From the NCBI GenBank assembly GCA_009760855.2, contig WPIO01000075.1:69501-133500 (forward strand): DNA of 64,000 nt. Direction: 5' to 3'. The position numbers were made by a program, and so were the translations under genes. This document shows positions 1 through 25,618 of this stretch, piece by piece (within the stretch, counting starts at the first letter, position 1; each line of letters begins with the position of its first letter). This DNA is from Cristatella mucedo. Lineage: Eukaryota > Bryozoa > Phylactolaemata > Cristatellidae. The notes under the pieces are model-generated. The model searched no databases. It saw nothing but the letters and a program-made list of their open reading frames with translations, and was not told where the DNA came from.

Positions 1-712
1 CTGCAGCTCGGGTACAACGAATGCACGTAGAAGACAGCCACTTACTGGTCTTGCTTGGATGCTCCTACAGTTGTGCAAGTGTCGCTTTTGTATTGCTGTC
101 ATTGCCCGTCGAACGAAGCTGCTACCAGAGGCTGCAGAGCAGGTCGCCGAGCCGATGACAGGGACGAGCCAGGACAGTCGGCACGCTCCATGTGGAGGCG
201 TACCGACTGCTGCTGACTTGGCTTGCTCTGCGAAGGTGAAGATTGAACTCATTAAAACTATAGCCTCCCTCAATATTATCCTGGTTATGCCTCTTGCTTT
301 TGTGGGAAGTAGACGGGCTTAGTCCTTACTAAATTAGCACGAGGCTAATCTAGCAAATGTTGAAATTTTGGAATTCTTCTGCGGTATTGCTTGCTTGAAT
401 TGCAGCCAATAGGTTTTTTCCTGCTTTACGAAACTGGCCAAATCGTGACTCGGGGCCTAGTTAACCAAAACCAAGTAGTTTCAAACGCCTTTAAGTAATT
501 AACAAGCTCCACCACTACAAAAAATGCTGTATATATATATATATATATATAATTAAAAAGTAAGCATAAAAGGTCAATTAACCATTCTCGACTTGCGCAT
601 CAACTTGAAAAATTGCACCATGTATAATGCAACGCATCTTCGTCTGCTAATCAACAAAGCCTCAAGGACTAAGTTATGTTGGATATTTTTCCATATCACT
701 TAAAGAATAATC
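1..712. other. No gene recognised; AT-rich flank
   Basis: Stop codons are frequent in all frames and I see no recognisable protein. A short (TA)n run lies at about 529-550. I found no feature that explains the rest. Confidence 0.5.
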
Positions 713-1262
713 GGTATTCGGTACGCATCCGGTAGCCATCAAGCTTTATCTCGCACAACAAAGAAAAGTTTGAAGCGTAGCTGAATCATTAGGGCAGTCA
801 ATCAAAGTGAGTAATGTGTAAATAGAAATCCAGGACGGCAGGAAATGATGTGCCATAGTCGGCAGCAGGAGATTAAATTTAGTTGCGTGAGAGTTTTGGA
901 AGAGAGATCCACAGTCTAGGACCTGCAGAGTGTAGTTTGAGTGTATGCCGGCTCCTCTGATGAGCTTGTGATGTGGCATGGACACAGGCCGGTAACCCAG
1001 GTGGCCAGATGGTGGGTTCACCATCTGGGTCTGCCGGTGCACAGCTGTGGTCCCCCTGTGATGTGGTATATACACAGGCTGGTAACCTGCTGGTGGTGAG
1101 ATGGTGGACCGGAGGAGTGGAGGAGAGGAGACTCTAGTGTGAGAAGGGGGCGAAGGCAGCCGTGCGTCTTGCTGCTCCGTGCCTTGTACAATAAACCGTT
1201 GGCGTTGTTCTGGGCCAGCGGTCTGTATGCCAAACCACACAGAGCAAAAGTTTCAGTCATTA
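713..1262 (-). mobile_element. LINE family 2 fragment, 3' part
   Basis: This stretch aligns by eye with 46175-46690 over several hundred bases. Shared blocks include the CGGTACGCAT-CGGTAGCCA stretch, GCCATAGTCGGCAG and CACAGTCTAGGACCTGCAGA. The 46-kb copy encodes the C-terminal end of a CR1/L2-like reverse transcriptase, so this is a second, more decayed copy on the same strand. Its reading frame is broken and 967-1110 holds a diverged internal duplication (CAGGCTGGTAACC occurs twice). Confidence 0.7.
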
Positions 1263-3439
1263 AGGGTCTTCAAGTGTAGGAATGCAACAGTTAATTTACA
1301 GCCTATGGAAGACCTGAGGGCCCGAAAATGCTGAAACTGGTACACGAGTTCAGCTATGCATGACGGAAACTTGGCGTGTCTGATGCTTCAGAGTAGGGTT
1401 TTACCTCTCGAAGACGCTAACACAGATAAGTTTGTGTCTTTTTTATGTCAGTTATACCCGCAACATTGATACGACGCGTTTAAACGCCCTTATACGGCTT
1501 TACCGTTTATGGGCCAGCATCCCAAAGCCCCGGGCCATTGTCAACAAAGTCCTGCACAAAACAAAAGGAGAAAATAGAGCGTTTCCACTCTCTTAAGCCC
1601 GTCATGAACCTCTGGTGTTACAAGTCTACGAAGCATTGTTTCGGACTTAAGCATTTCGGCCGTACATCAGAGACCCCGACCATCAAGCGCAGACGCTACC
1701 CACCAGTAGCCCTCGTTCGAGGTCGGTTACTACTCGCTCCGTTGTGCTCGCTCCGCGACTCACGGGTTAAAAACGATTAAAAGCTGTTAAGTGTGGAACG
1801 CTTAAAAAAGTAACGGCTGCATCCAACTTAAATGGAATCTTGAAGAACCCATTAAGTACCGGTACTGCTTTCTCCGTGCAATGTGGAATCTACCATATTC
1901 CTCTATTTGCGTCCTGGTGACTGTCAAAATCATACGCTAGCCCTCACTTGAACAACGCTAATAACGCACCTTATCTTCGGGAACTTGGTCCCGGAATGAC
2001 CGGTGGATACCATCAAATTGGGTAGCTAAATGAGCGGGCTCTAGCTGCGGTAAACCGGGAGGACAACTGTTCGGCTTTGAATAGCTGCTTCGATCCACGC
2101 GCTCATAGCTACTATGTTTTACATAAGCTGGTTCGACGATTGATATCGTGCATTTCATGAGCTCACATTATGAATAACATGTCAGAAAATGTAATTGTGT
2201 CTACGTGAGAAAATCAAGAATTCCCCGAGAAAGCCATCATCACGGTGCCAAGTGACAGTTAAAGATTAAGACTACATTGATCTTTTCACCTAGTTCCTGA
2301 AGCTTCAGGTTTAGCGAAGTTAGAAAATTCCGGAAAGCCCTGCGGTACTGTCATTATGACCACTATCCGATAATCGGTGAAAGCAATAAATTTGTCTGCC
2401 CCTTTTGCTAGCCCGTATTTTCCTGCGATTTGTACGCTTCTTTGTTTCTCGGTGTCATTAGAAATCATCGCCATGCAAGCCGATATCGACATGTACGCCC
2501 ACTGAGTGATGCAACCGTCTACCTTAGCGACAGTGACTCCAACGACAGTCTAAATCTCGACAGCGCCAGGGAGTTCCTCCAATGGCATGCCAGCAGATTT
2601 GCCGGAGACTTGAGGCATGTGGCGAACGAGGCGAATGGTAGCCACCTAGCGAGGGAGCTCGTGCCAGCCAGCTCGAGGCTCTCCAGTGAGATCTCGCGAG
2701 AAAGAAGCCAGCCGCTGCCTGACGGGCGAGCGTCTGCGGATGTGGCGGCCCAAGGTCAGGGAGGCGCCAGACGGAGGAGCCAGCTGCTGGCGCCGAGCCG
2801 GGAGGCGCCGAGCTGTTCGAGGACTAGCGAGGTGCCCTTCAAGAGAAGCCACCAGCTGCCTGATAGGCGAGCATCGATGGATGCCTACCCGAGCCAGAGT
2901 AAGATCGCCTGCATAAGTCATCTGCCATCACCCCAGCAAGAATTCATCTCTCTTTACCTGAGCATGCTGCTTAAAGCGAGCTGCTTAAAGGGCGCCATAG
3001 CACTGTACAGCTTGCTAGCTTCAAACTTTTGCTTATCTATATTTTTCGCGCCATATAAGCTGATAACGATAACGCGTTTTGCCACAGCAGGGCCAGGATA
3101 CCAATCCTACCGGAATCAGGCAGACTTGAGAAGCACAAATGATTCGCGGCGACCCTCAGCTGCAGGGGCAAGCATTAACGAACAGCTTGCTTCTCATAAG
3201 GCGTGGCTCAAGTCCTTCACTGGTGCAGGATTGCGTTGCTAATCGTTCGCAGGTGCTGACGAGGCATGTACTAAAGCACAATGAACCACACCCAGGCATA
3301 TTGACGTTTTTCTCGCGAAAGTTGTTCCTGTTTCTTTTATATTTTACACGACCATTGAGTATCTAGCTATTTTGGTACGGTAATAAATAAACTGCTCCGT
3401 TTTTGAATCAGTAAAGCTGTTGGGCACGGCCGTTCTGAT
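1263..3439. other. Gene-poor stretch with one unassigned open frame
   Basis: No known family is visible. A 270-codon plus-strand frame at 2430-3242 is open, has no recognisable domain, and contains an imperfect internal repeat: an Arg-Ser-(His/Gln)-(Gln/Pro)-Leu-Pro-Asp-(Arg/Gly)-Arg-Ala-Ser-like motif occurs twice, about 145 bp apart near 2700 and 2845. It begins at an ATG with no obvious promoter. It could be an exon of an unknown gene or a chance frame. Confidence 0.3.
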
Positions 3440-5060
3440 GCAATGCAATGCATGCATATGACCGTAATAGATTGCAATTGATCGGATGATTACTACGATT
3501 CAATCAAATCCACTGCAAGTCCGTCAGAAATTGGACGCTTCAAGCAACAATCTTGATTGCTTGTTACAGAACGTCAGTTTAAAATGCATCCACAAAATTC
3601 CATGACAATTCGCAGGTGCATCCTCAGGCGATGCACAGCGATCAATTGCAATGACGTGAGCAAACACCACAATTCACTGTAAGTCGCCATAAATCCACCA
3701 GAAATTGACTGCTGTCGTTGACTTAATTATTTTCTATTGCATATAGCATTAAGCTATCGTTTGAGTGCACCCACAGAATGTTGTGCATGTGCATGCCGAA
3801 TCAGTGCCCTGCAATCGACAGCAATGTACAGGCCAATACCAAAATCCACTAAAATAAACCATGCGTCGACCAGAAAGCGGATGTGCAAAGCTCTAGTTTT
3901 GATGGTACATTGCACTAGACTATGCTTGATGCACAAGCACACAATGTCGTGACGTTGCACACGAACGTCCCGAAAAAGGTACTGCAATTCGTCTGTCTAC
4001 TACCACGATTCCCTCTGCAATCCACCGTTAATCTTCCACAAATTAGATGCACGCAGCTCCATCTGTTGTTGCGAATTGCACGGCACTGCTTCAAGAGGGT
4101 AACCGTCTAATTTCACACCACATTCTTGAACATGGGGCTGCACTCGCCTACACCATTACCACAATTATCGGTACACGTATATCCACCCAGAGCCAGACGG
4201 TGAGAATCCCCAAAAATTTCGATTTCAAGTTGCACTAAGCTATGATTTAAGTGAGCAAGACTTTGCTACTCGAGCTCTCGAGCAAATGGTCTGTAAAGAG
4301 CTGGACCACTATCTTATTGCACTTATACTCCAGTTTGCCAGATACCACCACAAATCCATCCAGAGCCGGATACTTAAAACTCTGCGTTGATAGTATGGTA
4401 TTTTAGTTCAGACTTCTCTGTCTATAGCGTATCAGAAAAAATGCATGCACATTCTTGTGTGGTACCATAAAGTCAAATGCGATGGCCCCGACCAATACTG
4501 GAATCTATGGCAATTCGCTTCAATCTACCGTAAATCGACCATAAATGTGTGAATTATAATATGTGACTAAGAACATGTGTTCGGGGTGGCTTGAAATGGA
4601 TGAAAACACAAAAACGTAATATGCAATCGAACGTATAACTAGGCATAACATAGTTTCTGGATTGTGGTTGAATTTACAGTGGATTGCAGTGGATGTTGAT
4701 ATCGGGCCAAGCCATTAAGTGAATTGCATGAGAATGCTCATTTGAAATTGCCTCAAAATGTATTGGCTCAACGCCAACCGAGAGCCATGAAATAGGAATT
4801 CAAAATTGGAGCTACGTGCCGCCAATCTCCGGGGGATATTCGATGCATTGGAGTGCGACGGATTGCAGCCGACTTTGCAGCCCATTTTCATGTGAAAGCA
4901 TGCACATAGGCAAGAAATTGTTTGGGTGCATCTGAATGACAGCCTACTACAACCTACAATGTGCATTACAAATCGGAGCTTGCTTTCAGCAGACTCCGGG
5001 TCGACTTGTGCTCAATTAAAACGGATCGTGGTGGATTTCGGCAATTTCTCGTACTCCTAG
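3440..5060. repeat. Decayed satellite, period about 170 bp, with inverted half
   Basis: A motif of the form AAATCCACC..AAATT returns at about 3517, 3691, 3842, 4030, 4178, 4351 and 4540. Spacings are roughly 150-190 bp, averaging about 170. A companion motif (TTGCACTAAGCTATG and variants) recurs near 3752, 3905 and 4233. From about 4640 to 5060 the same words occur in reverse complement, for example TTTACAGTGGATTGCAGTGG near 4672 and GTGGTGGATTTCGGCAATTT near 5029. Units are strongly diverged, so this is an old array with a change of orientation near 4600. Confidence 0.55.
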
Positions 5061-6527
5061 TAAAGCAAACTTCTACCTCACACGTTACTCGTGGCAGCGG
5101 CTGCCCACAGTTCAGCAGCTACATCCCTAGGCTACAGCCTAAGTCCTACGGCTTGCCCTACTTTCGCTATGACCACGATCGTACTCCATGCAGCAATATT
5201 TGGAAGGCCTATAAAAACCAATAGGGATGCAACATCGGATCCTCGTCCGCACCTGGCACTGCTGCTTTGCCCAACAGTAGGGAGCCGGTGCTGGTGACAG
5301 GCGAACGGCGCAGGCGGAGCAGTGAAGCCTCAACGACTGCACTGCACGAGGATCAGAGCGCACAAGCAAATGACGGCACGAGCCAGCTTCTCAGCATTAG
5401 AACGCGGTGTATTTCAAGCAAACTAGCACGGGCAAATGCACTTAAGCAGCGCATGCAGCTGGAGGCAAAGAATATCGGCTGACTAGTCAGACAGAGCATA
5501 GCCCAGCAGCAGCAGCAGCGGCAGGTGCTATCTGCCAGGTGAGCTACTACACTGCTGCTGCTGGTGATATTGCTGCTGCCAGCCAGTCAGCCAGCACAGG
5601 ATTCAAACAGGGCACGTGACGTCAGAGAGGGCACGACCGAGGCCGTCCGCAGCAATATGCTCCTTGCCGACCCGACGGCTACGGAGTATGCGACCACATG
5701 GCTGGCCCACGAGACTAGCACCTTTCCAGCCTTCTCAGCCCAGCGCCAGCAGCCTACTCAGGCTGGCGCTGCAGCTTCACCACGCAGCCAATGGACGGGA
5801 GGCGGAAGGCGCGCGGCAAGTTCACCCGTCGAAGGCTGGCTGAATGGCAGCAATCCACTAGGACGCTTCCTTTTTGGCGTCAGCAGCAGTGACGTCGTCG
5901 CTGCCTCGGCCGGTCTGCTTCTGACGCCTCTCTGCTGCCCGTGCAGCCGGATCATAGATCGCCCTCTCGGGACGCTCCTAGAAAAAAAAGACGAAGCAAC
6001 GATAACAAAGCTTGACTGAGACGGCATAATGCTGTGCTTCAGTTCGCATGCAGCCGGCAATCTGGGATTGCCTGCTGATTGACAGCCGCTAAGGTTCGTC
6101 TGCTGCTCCTGCATAAATGAGGCAGAGCTGAAGCAGCTTTGACCTTTGCTCTCCCTTCATCCCACCACTGTCCGTCAGCTTGCCGTCCAACAAGCTCTCG
6201 AGTGCTACGATTAACGTAGTTGTCAGCTAGGGCGACATGGTCACAGCCAGTGGCCGAGGCAGGATTTTCGTGTGGAGGGGCAAGTCCTGAAACATTTTTA
6301 TGTGGCAGGGCTAGACCCTCGAATAATAAAAAAAAAACTATAGGGTAAACCCGTAGTGCTTATTCGACGCAAGCTCGACGTTTGCTCGGCAGGTAAAACT
6401 CACGCACATAATTTCGTTGCTTTTGATGGGGGATGATGGGAATGATGCAGATGCCTCCCTTGCCTCCCTGGCCCCCTTGGCTCCGCCACTAGTTACAGCT
6501 AAAAGTGCGTGTTTCGATGCAAAGCAC

Positions 6528-6662
6528 ACCACATGAAGTCTGTTGGCTACCGAATGCATACATACCGAAAGCCGATTAGGCTGAGTGCGCTATACAAAAC
6601 TCTCCTGCGTAACACCCACTTGGTCTTTATGGAGTTACAGACGGAGATACATTACATTCATT
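6528..6662 (+). mobile_element. LINE family 2, 3' end only
   Basis: This is the reverse complement of the 3' end seen at about 46175-46320 and 48850-48965. The shared end reads GAGTTACAGACGGAGATAC followed by ATTACATT, preceded by a block running from the TGTTGGCTACCGAATGCAT stretch to GCGCTATACAAAACTCTCCT. It is a heavily 5'-truncated insertion. Confidence 0.7.
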
Positions 6663-6706
6663 CACACAAACTCGTTTCACAACAAGCATCTACATGCACA
6701 CCCTTT

Positions 6707-6708
<2 letters not shown>

Positions 6709-6798
<90 letters not shown>
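6709..6798 (+). repeat. (CT)n microsatellite
   Basis: Near-pure CT dinucleotides run for about 90 bp. The Ser-Leu open frames over it are artefacts of the repeat. Confidence 0.97.
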
Positions 6799-6803
<5 letters not shown>

Positions 6804-8038
6804 CAACATCCAAAACCAGAGGCAAGGATCATACCTACTTGCTTATTTAGACCAATAATGAGGTGGCCAGCAAATGTATCTAGGCCAAAAATTATGCATA
6901 CTGCCTTAAGGAGATTGTTGATAATGCACGGTCGTAAAAGTCTCTTTTGGACGTTTCTGTCGGCCTCAATTTTGTGTGCCAATTGAGGATACCAACACAG
7001 AATAACAACTGCACTCTTCCAGCACTGATGCAATACTTGCCGAGCTGCTTCGATGGGAATGCTTACGAGCAAGGCAGACCAGGTGAAGCCCTCGTTTTCG
7101 TCTTCACCTCCTCAGCACTGCTCACTCTGAGCCGCGCTGAGGGGAGTTGGAAAAACCCGGGCTGCATTAAGGTCCAATAGAGCTCAGTGGGCACTGCCGA
7201 ACATATTCTGATTCAGAGGCCCATAAGTATTATTCGAATGCACGGACAAGCAGAGCAGCTGGGTAAATAGCTGCAGTGACTGGAAGGCTCCTGTAAGGGA
7301 TTGTCGACCTCTGGTCCATGTTCTTCTAGCAGTCATCTCCACTGCCTGTCACTCTGTGCTATGCCATTACCGAGTGTTAATAGAACATTTTGTCAGGTAA
7401 CCAGGCTTTAAGCTTGGCTCAGCAATGCAGTCACACATCCACTGTAGAGAAAAACAGCCACCATCTCGAGCTCTCCCCAGCAAACGACATCACAGCAGCA
7501 CAGAAGATCTCTGACCGACGTGAAAAGGACTAAATAGAAACACTGGAGCAAAAATGCGATCGGTGCTGCGGTGGCAGCGAGATCAGGGAAGCAGCCTGCC
7601 AACAAACGCTGCCCAAGCGCACTTATCCGCCACTCGCAGGCCGCTTGCAAACGTGTCGTCGAGCAACGTGCCGTGCACACTTTGCTGTGAGCCACTGTGC
7701 ACACAAAGCAAATGCACGCTACCTTGTAGCGAGTTCGCTGCTGGTCTCGACGCGCCGAATTGGACGGCGCACTCCTCAGCTTGCTGTCGGCAGACGCGCG
7801 GCCAGCATCGTCGAAGTGCTGAGCAGACAGAAAAAGAAGAGAATTCTCTTAATTCTCATACAAAGTAGCCTCAGCCCCATCGAGCAAATCGAGCACGAGC
7901 ATAGACGGCAGCAAATTCACAATCCGACCGCAAACGCGATGATCTCGAGCCGGACAACTTGGCTTCAGCTGCACAGCATTTTGTACTGTGCAGAACAAGA
8001 GGACCCGGGACCTTCACTATTCCTCTAGAGCTCTGCAC

Positions 8039-8163
<125 letters not shown>

Positions 8164-8164
8164 C

Positions 8165-8394
8165 TGTATAATACACTTGATAAAGCGCCCTCAGAGAACT
8201 TCTCTTTCTAGGCGCTTTACATTTGCTGCAAAGGAAACATGATCGAGTGGTGAGTGGTATCATGCTTGATAATAACATGGTTAGGGGTGACAAGCAGCAT
8301 GAAGGTCAGTATGCAAGTGTGTTTAGTGGCAGCTTGCAACAGCGGCAGCATGCATAAGCACATAAAAGGACGAATCGCAGGGACCCACCAAATG
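8165..8394 (-). mobile_element. LINE family 1, 3' tail, between CT arrays
   Basis: In reverse complement it carries the family-1 tail in order: the GGGTCCCTGCGATTCGTCC block, GCATGCTGCC, ACCATG, GCAAATGTAAAGCGCC and the AGAGA..TTCTCT hairpin followed by GAGGGCGCTTTATCAAGTG. It lies between a CT array (8041-8163) and a CT-rich tract (8395-8455), so it probably inserted into an existing CT array. Confidence 0.8.
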
Positions 8395-8455
8395 CTCTCT
8401 CTCTATCTTTCTCTCCCTCACTCCTCTCCCTCTCTCCTCTCCCTCTCACACTCCT

Positions 8456-9739
8456 TTGACAGAAGCAACCAAACCACACTTTTCGCACGTTGAGCTGTGC
8501 ACGATGAGTACGTGCATGTCTACCACCAATGAGAGGAGCAGCAGTAGCTCCCTATCAACAAAAGCAGACAGGCTGCCATCAGGCACAGGCCTGCAAGCTG
8601 GGACGGGTAAAAACAAGAACACTGCTGCTGCTGCCTCACCTTTGCCGAGGCTGGATCCGACGGTCGCCCGGCGTGGCTTTCACCCGACTCTCGAGGAGCG
8701 CTCTGCCCAACGGGAGCGCCTCCACTGGCGCGCCTGCAGCACCAAAAGTAAAACGATCCGTACAGCACTGCAAGCCGTGCGCGCAAGGTGTGCACGGAGC
8801 AACATAGCGCATGCAGCAACTGCAGAGGCAACACGCAAGAGCGACAGGCGAGAGAAATCTTTGCCAGACCTTCAAATGAAATGTATTGTTTAGGTTTTAC
8901 TTGCCAAGGCACTGGTCGCATGCCAGCAGCGTATGCACCTCAATGGCTGCTGCCGAAGCTCCTGGGGGAGATAATCGCGATCGCTGCACTATCCGGTACT
9001 GGCTTGCTGCAAATTAGGCATCTAGCGCCTCACCGGCGCCTACGTGCAAGACACGCTGAGCGCGCGGCGATGGGAGATGAGACGAGTTTCCGCTCAAAGC
9101 CAGCCGTCGTCGACAGGCTGCATCACTCGACTAGGCTAGAGCAAGTTGTCCACTGGTGCTGGCCGGCCTGGACTGGCTGGCCGGGTGGTGACCAAACTAT
9201 CCCCCCCCCCCGATTTGTGACCCCTCTGTAACCCCTCTGCACCGCCCATTTGCACGACTGCGCTCTCACACAGGCGAGCCGACTCTAGCACACACTCGTG
9301 CAAAGATGCAGAGGCAGTCATCCACATAGAATTTCCAAACGGCAAGCAGCCGCCACAGACGCTTGCATTGTGAGCACTCGACGACGGTTCGGCAATGGCA
9401 AAGCCAATTCAGAGCTCATTCCAGCCGCACACACCCGAGCAGCATTTCCCGAGAGGAGCTTGCTCGGTTTCATCATCGCTTCGTGTAAAGGAAAACTGGC
9501 AGGCGTTCGGCGCCATCAAGTTGCAACTGAGCAACTGATCGCATTCGGAGAGTTCGAACAACAAGCGCAGCGACGGCCCAATTGTCACCTGTCACCTGTC
9601 GCTCTCGGTTATCGATATGCAGACAAAGAGGAAACAGCCGTCTGCTCGGCTTGGCTGCTCGGCCATGCGCTGCTGCTGCTGCCTCCGGAGCCTCTGCTGC
9701 TGCTGGCGTTGCTGCTGCTGCCGCCGACGAAGCCGCTCA
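8456..9739. other. 3' flank of UPF3, no gene recognised
   Basis: Several overlapping open frames on both strands encode low-complexity Ala/Arg/Ser-rich sequence with no recognisable domain. A short C tract lies near 9200-9211. Further 3' exons or the 3' UTR of UPF3 may lie here, because a strong donor-like site overlaps the UPF3 stop codon, but I could not identify an exon. Confidence 0.4.
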
Positions 9740-22495
<12,756 letters not shown>

Positions 22496-23344
22496 GGCTA
22501 AGATTGTACTACAACGTCACATCATTTGTGTACTGGAAACTCAATAAAAATCCTCCGGAATTTGACTTATTAACTATTATTAGAAATTTTAATTATTTTT
22601 CGTTACTTCTAGCAAATTACCATAGCACTTGGCGCCAGCGTTGGCAGGTTTAGATGAGGTTAGCGGCAGAGGTCACCGGTTCTGACCGAGTTTGCTATTA
22701 TAGCAATTATCTCCCTAGTAGCTTGTAAGCTTGTCGCGCTTGACCAACTTTGCCGCAGTAGCAACATATGGACAATTGCGAGCGCACAGCAGTAGATTTG
22801 GCTGCTAAAATCCGTTGCCATTTTTATAAGCAGAAGATAATGTAATGGATTTTCACACTCGGTGTGATCGTGTAGGGATATCACAAATGGTAGACCAGTC
22901 GCTGGCGGTACCCTCTGCATAGCCGACAGTTGACGGATTTTACTATGGGGCTTGAACGTGGTCACCTGGCAGTGAGTCACTTCAGAACAGAACAGAAGTC
23001 ATTTGCTTGCGGACTGCACCGGCGATATGCTTGCCAGGCCAATTGCGATATGTGGGCTTTCCAATTTTTCGAGTGGCACCAAGTTTGCCCATAACTTTTA
23101 GCTTAGCTCGTATCTTAATTCGATTTGCGGAAGCGATCTGCCATTTGATTACGAATTTCAGCAAACCATGCCGCAAGAGGGTTAGAAGAATTCGACGGAT
23201 GGATCGCGGGGAGGATCGTAGCGCAGATGCAGCACTGGGTCTTTGCATAAAAATCCATGCCGCTACATCACGCTTATGGAATAACAGCGGCAAAAGAAAG
23301 AAGATAAACTGTGTAGCAAGGCAGGCGCAGTGCTGATCCCAGGG

Positions 23345-23800
23345 TAACCTCTATAATTTAGGGGTTCAATGGGCTTGAACCGACGCCATTGACATCCACG
23401 CTGGCTCTGGAATCGCTCTCCCCACCGAGATACGCCATCACCGTGCCAGCGACACGCAGGCGAGGCAAGAGACGCACAAGAACTTATTTGTCAGTAGCAT
23501 TAAATGCTGTACAGAGATCCAGCAGAGCTCAGAGCTCAGAGACTCTTCCCAAAAACAAAAAAAAAACATTGCTCCTGAGAAGGTCGTTGTGCACACGAAA
23601 CAGTGCCGACTCTGAGGAACCGCATTGGCTCTAAAACCCGACTGGAACTTACTTGGTAGGCGGGAAAGTTTGATACACAGGTTAAGCTAGTCTGGCGTTA
23701 CTCGTTCCAGTATCTTCGATAGGAATGGTAGTAGCGAGGCTGACTTTAAATTGCTGAAGTTCTCTGGGTCTCGTGTCGACGTCTTACAGAGGGACCTAAC
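23345..23800 (-). mobile_element. LINE RT fragment, N-terminal half
   Basis: Minus-strand translation gives FLSKILERVT near 23715, SGFRANAVPQ near 23630 and LLDLCTAFNATDK near 23505, which match RT motifs around catalytic motif A (usually LLDLSAAFDTIDH). It is truncated and broken by frameshifts, including at a poly-A run near 23562. Confidence 0.7.
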
Positions 23801-23904
23801 TAAGCCCAACACCTGCCTCTTTGGAGTATGCAATGACCATTCCTGTGGCTAAGGACATAGCTATCCTTTAATGCACGGTAGCAAGACATCTTTTACCCAC
23901 AGAG

Positions 23905-24035
23905 CAGGCTTAGCCCAGGGGTCAATGTGCTCACCTTTAAAGACCAGTGTCGTGGGCTCGAGCTGTTCGGCATATGTAAAGCGCCCGAAAGGAGATCAAG
24001 TTCTCTTTTGGCGCCATGCAATGAATTATACTGCA
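23905..24035 (+). mobile_element. tRNA-derived SINE with LINE-like tail
   Basis: The head has GGTCAATGTGCTCACC and AAGACCAGTGTCGTGGGCTC with a B-box-like GTGGGCTCGAGC. The body reads CATATGTAAAGCGCCCG and the end AGATCAAGTTCTCTTTTGGC, then GCCATGCAATGAATTATA. It is the same family as the copies at 20160, 41665, 44205, 48590 and 58225. Confidence 0.75.
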
Positions 24036-24997
24036 TCATAATTTTGTTAACAGTAGGTATCGAGTTAAATGATCTAATAGTCGAGTAAAATTGGAGATGA
24101 ACTTTGAGATGATGTCTGCATTGGCTTACTTGAAGGCGGACATTTCGAAAGGAATAAGGTATTGCTTCATGCTACCAGAGTGGGATTAAAGATGATGCAG
24201 AGGCTTTGGAAGATGGCGAATAATTAAGAGGAGGACAAAGAGCTGCAGCCACTGGTTCAGTGGTTACGAGAAAGCAGGTCGCGTCCGGCGTTGGAGAGCG
24301 GCTCCATAGCAAGGTCACAAAGTATTACCGGTAGCAATGGCACGCGCTTGAACTCCACTGAGGAGTGTTACAGTGGAAGTGGGTATCACCAAATGGCTAA
24401 CCGTGGTGCCTATGAAAGTTAGGCCCATAGTTATCACTGAAGTGCACAATAAATAGGCGTTAAGAAGACACTGAGTCATCTGAGGCAGCGTTTCTATTAG
24501 TCTAACATGGTGCAAATCCTTCCGGGCCAAGAAGGGGCCATGGTGCAACCTAGGACACCATTGTAGCTTTATCAGGTGGGCGCTCCAATGAAACGAGTTG
24601 CTGTTGATATAGCTGGCCCTCTGACTGCCACTACGTCTCGCAATAAGTACATCTGTAACTTCATGGATTCCTTTACCAAGAGACCTGAAGCCTACGCGAT
24701 TCCTGACTAGGAGGCCAATAGCTTTGCCAATGGTGCGTGCGATTCCTTGTATCATTTTGGCATGAAAGATGAATTTCACTCGGATCAGGGTAGCAATTTT
24801 GAATTCGCTGTATTTTTTGAGTGCTCCAAGCTTTTGGCTATCCATAAAAGCGGACTACTCCCTACATCTGCAGTCGGATGGTACGGTGGGGCGCTATAAT
24901 CGTACGCTGGTGCGGGGTGTTGTAGAATACTGTAGCAAAACTGCAGAATCTGTTCTTGCCGCCTCTGCTGACGGCATATCGTTCAGAAGCACTCAAT

Positions 24998-25262
24998 AAT
25001 AATAATAATGCACTTGATAAAGCGCCCTCAGAGAACTTAATCTCTCTCTAGGCGCTTTACATTTGCTGCAAAGGGAAATGCAATTGAATGGTAAGTAAAA
25101 TCATGCTTGAAAAACAAACAAAATGAATAATATGGTTAGGGGTGACACGCACAGGGTCAGCATGCAAATGTGGTTAGTGGCAGCATGCACAGTGTCAGCA
25201 CGCATAAGCACATGAAGGGCGAATCACAGGGACCCACTAAATGCTGTCCTAAATAGGGGTGT
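24998..25262 (-). mobile_element. LINE family 1 tail inside gypsy pol
   Basis: A complete tail in reverse orientation, from the (ATT)n end at 24998 to the CTATTTAGGACAGCATTTAG block near 25255. It separates the TAYRS and MMLGR motifs of the integrase. Confidence 0.85.
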
Positions 25263-25467
25263 TTTTAAGTTGAGCCTAGTGAGCGTCTACTCCAGCACGT
25301 GAGTCTACGTGAGGCTCCTGCCAGAATGATGCTGGGTAGGAAACTGAGGTAATGAACCGCTAGATCTACTGACAGGAATGCCACCTTTCTAGCAGCCAGC
25401 TGTTTGTGTTCTAGAGTATGTCGAGACATGAACGAATGCCCGCTTGGATATTTACGATCAGGTTAAA

Positions 25468-25618
25468 TAATAATAATATTAGTAGACTTGATATGGTGCC
25501 CTCAGAGAACTCGATCTCTTTCTAGGCACTTTACGTTTACTGTAAAGGAAGCACGATCGAACGGTTAGTGGTAGTATGCTGAATAAGCCACAAGAATAAC
25601 ATGGTTAGGAGGATTTAA
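25468..25618 (-). mobile_element. Second LINE family 1 tail inside gypsy pol
   Basis: A shorter, more diverged tail begins with AATAATAATATT, then GGTGCCCTCAGAGAACTCGA, and ends near ACCATG-like sequence at 25605-25613. It interrupts the region between the integrase core and its C-terminal part. Confidence 0.75.

Noticed and set aside
1538-1780. 80-codon plus-strand frame at 1.5 kb
   Set aside because: No recognisable domain and no supporting context. Length is within chance.
2430-3242. 270-codon plus-strand frame
   Set aside because: No domain, no splice or promoter support, and an internal duplication that could be repeat-derived. Not called as a gene.
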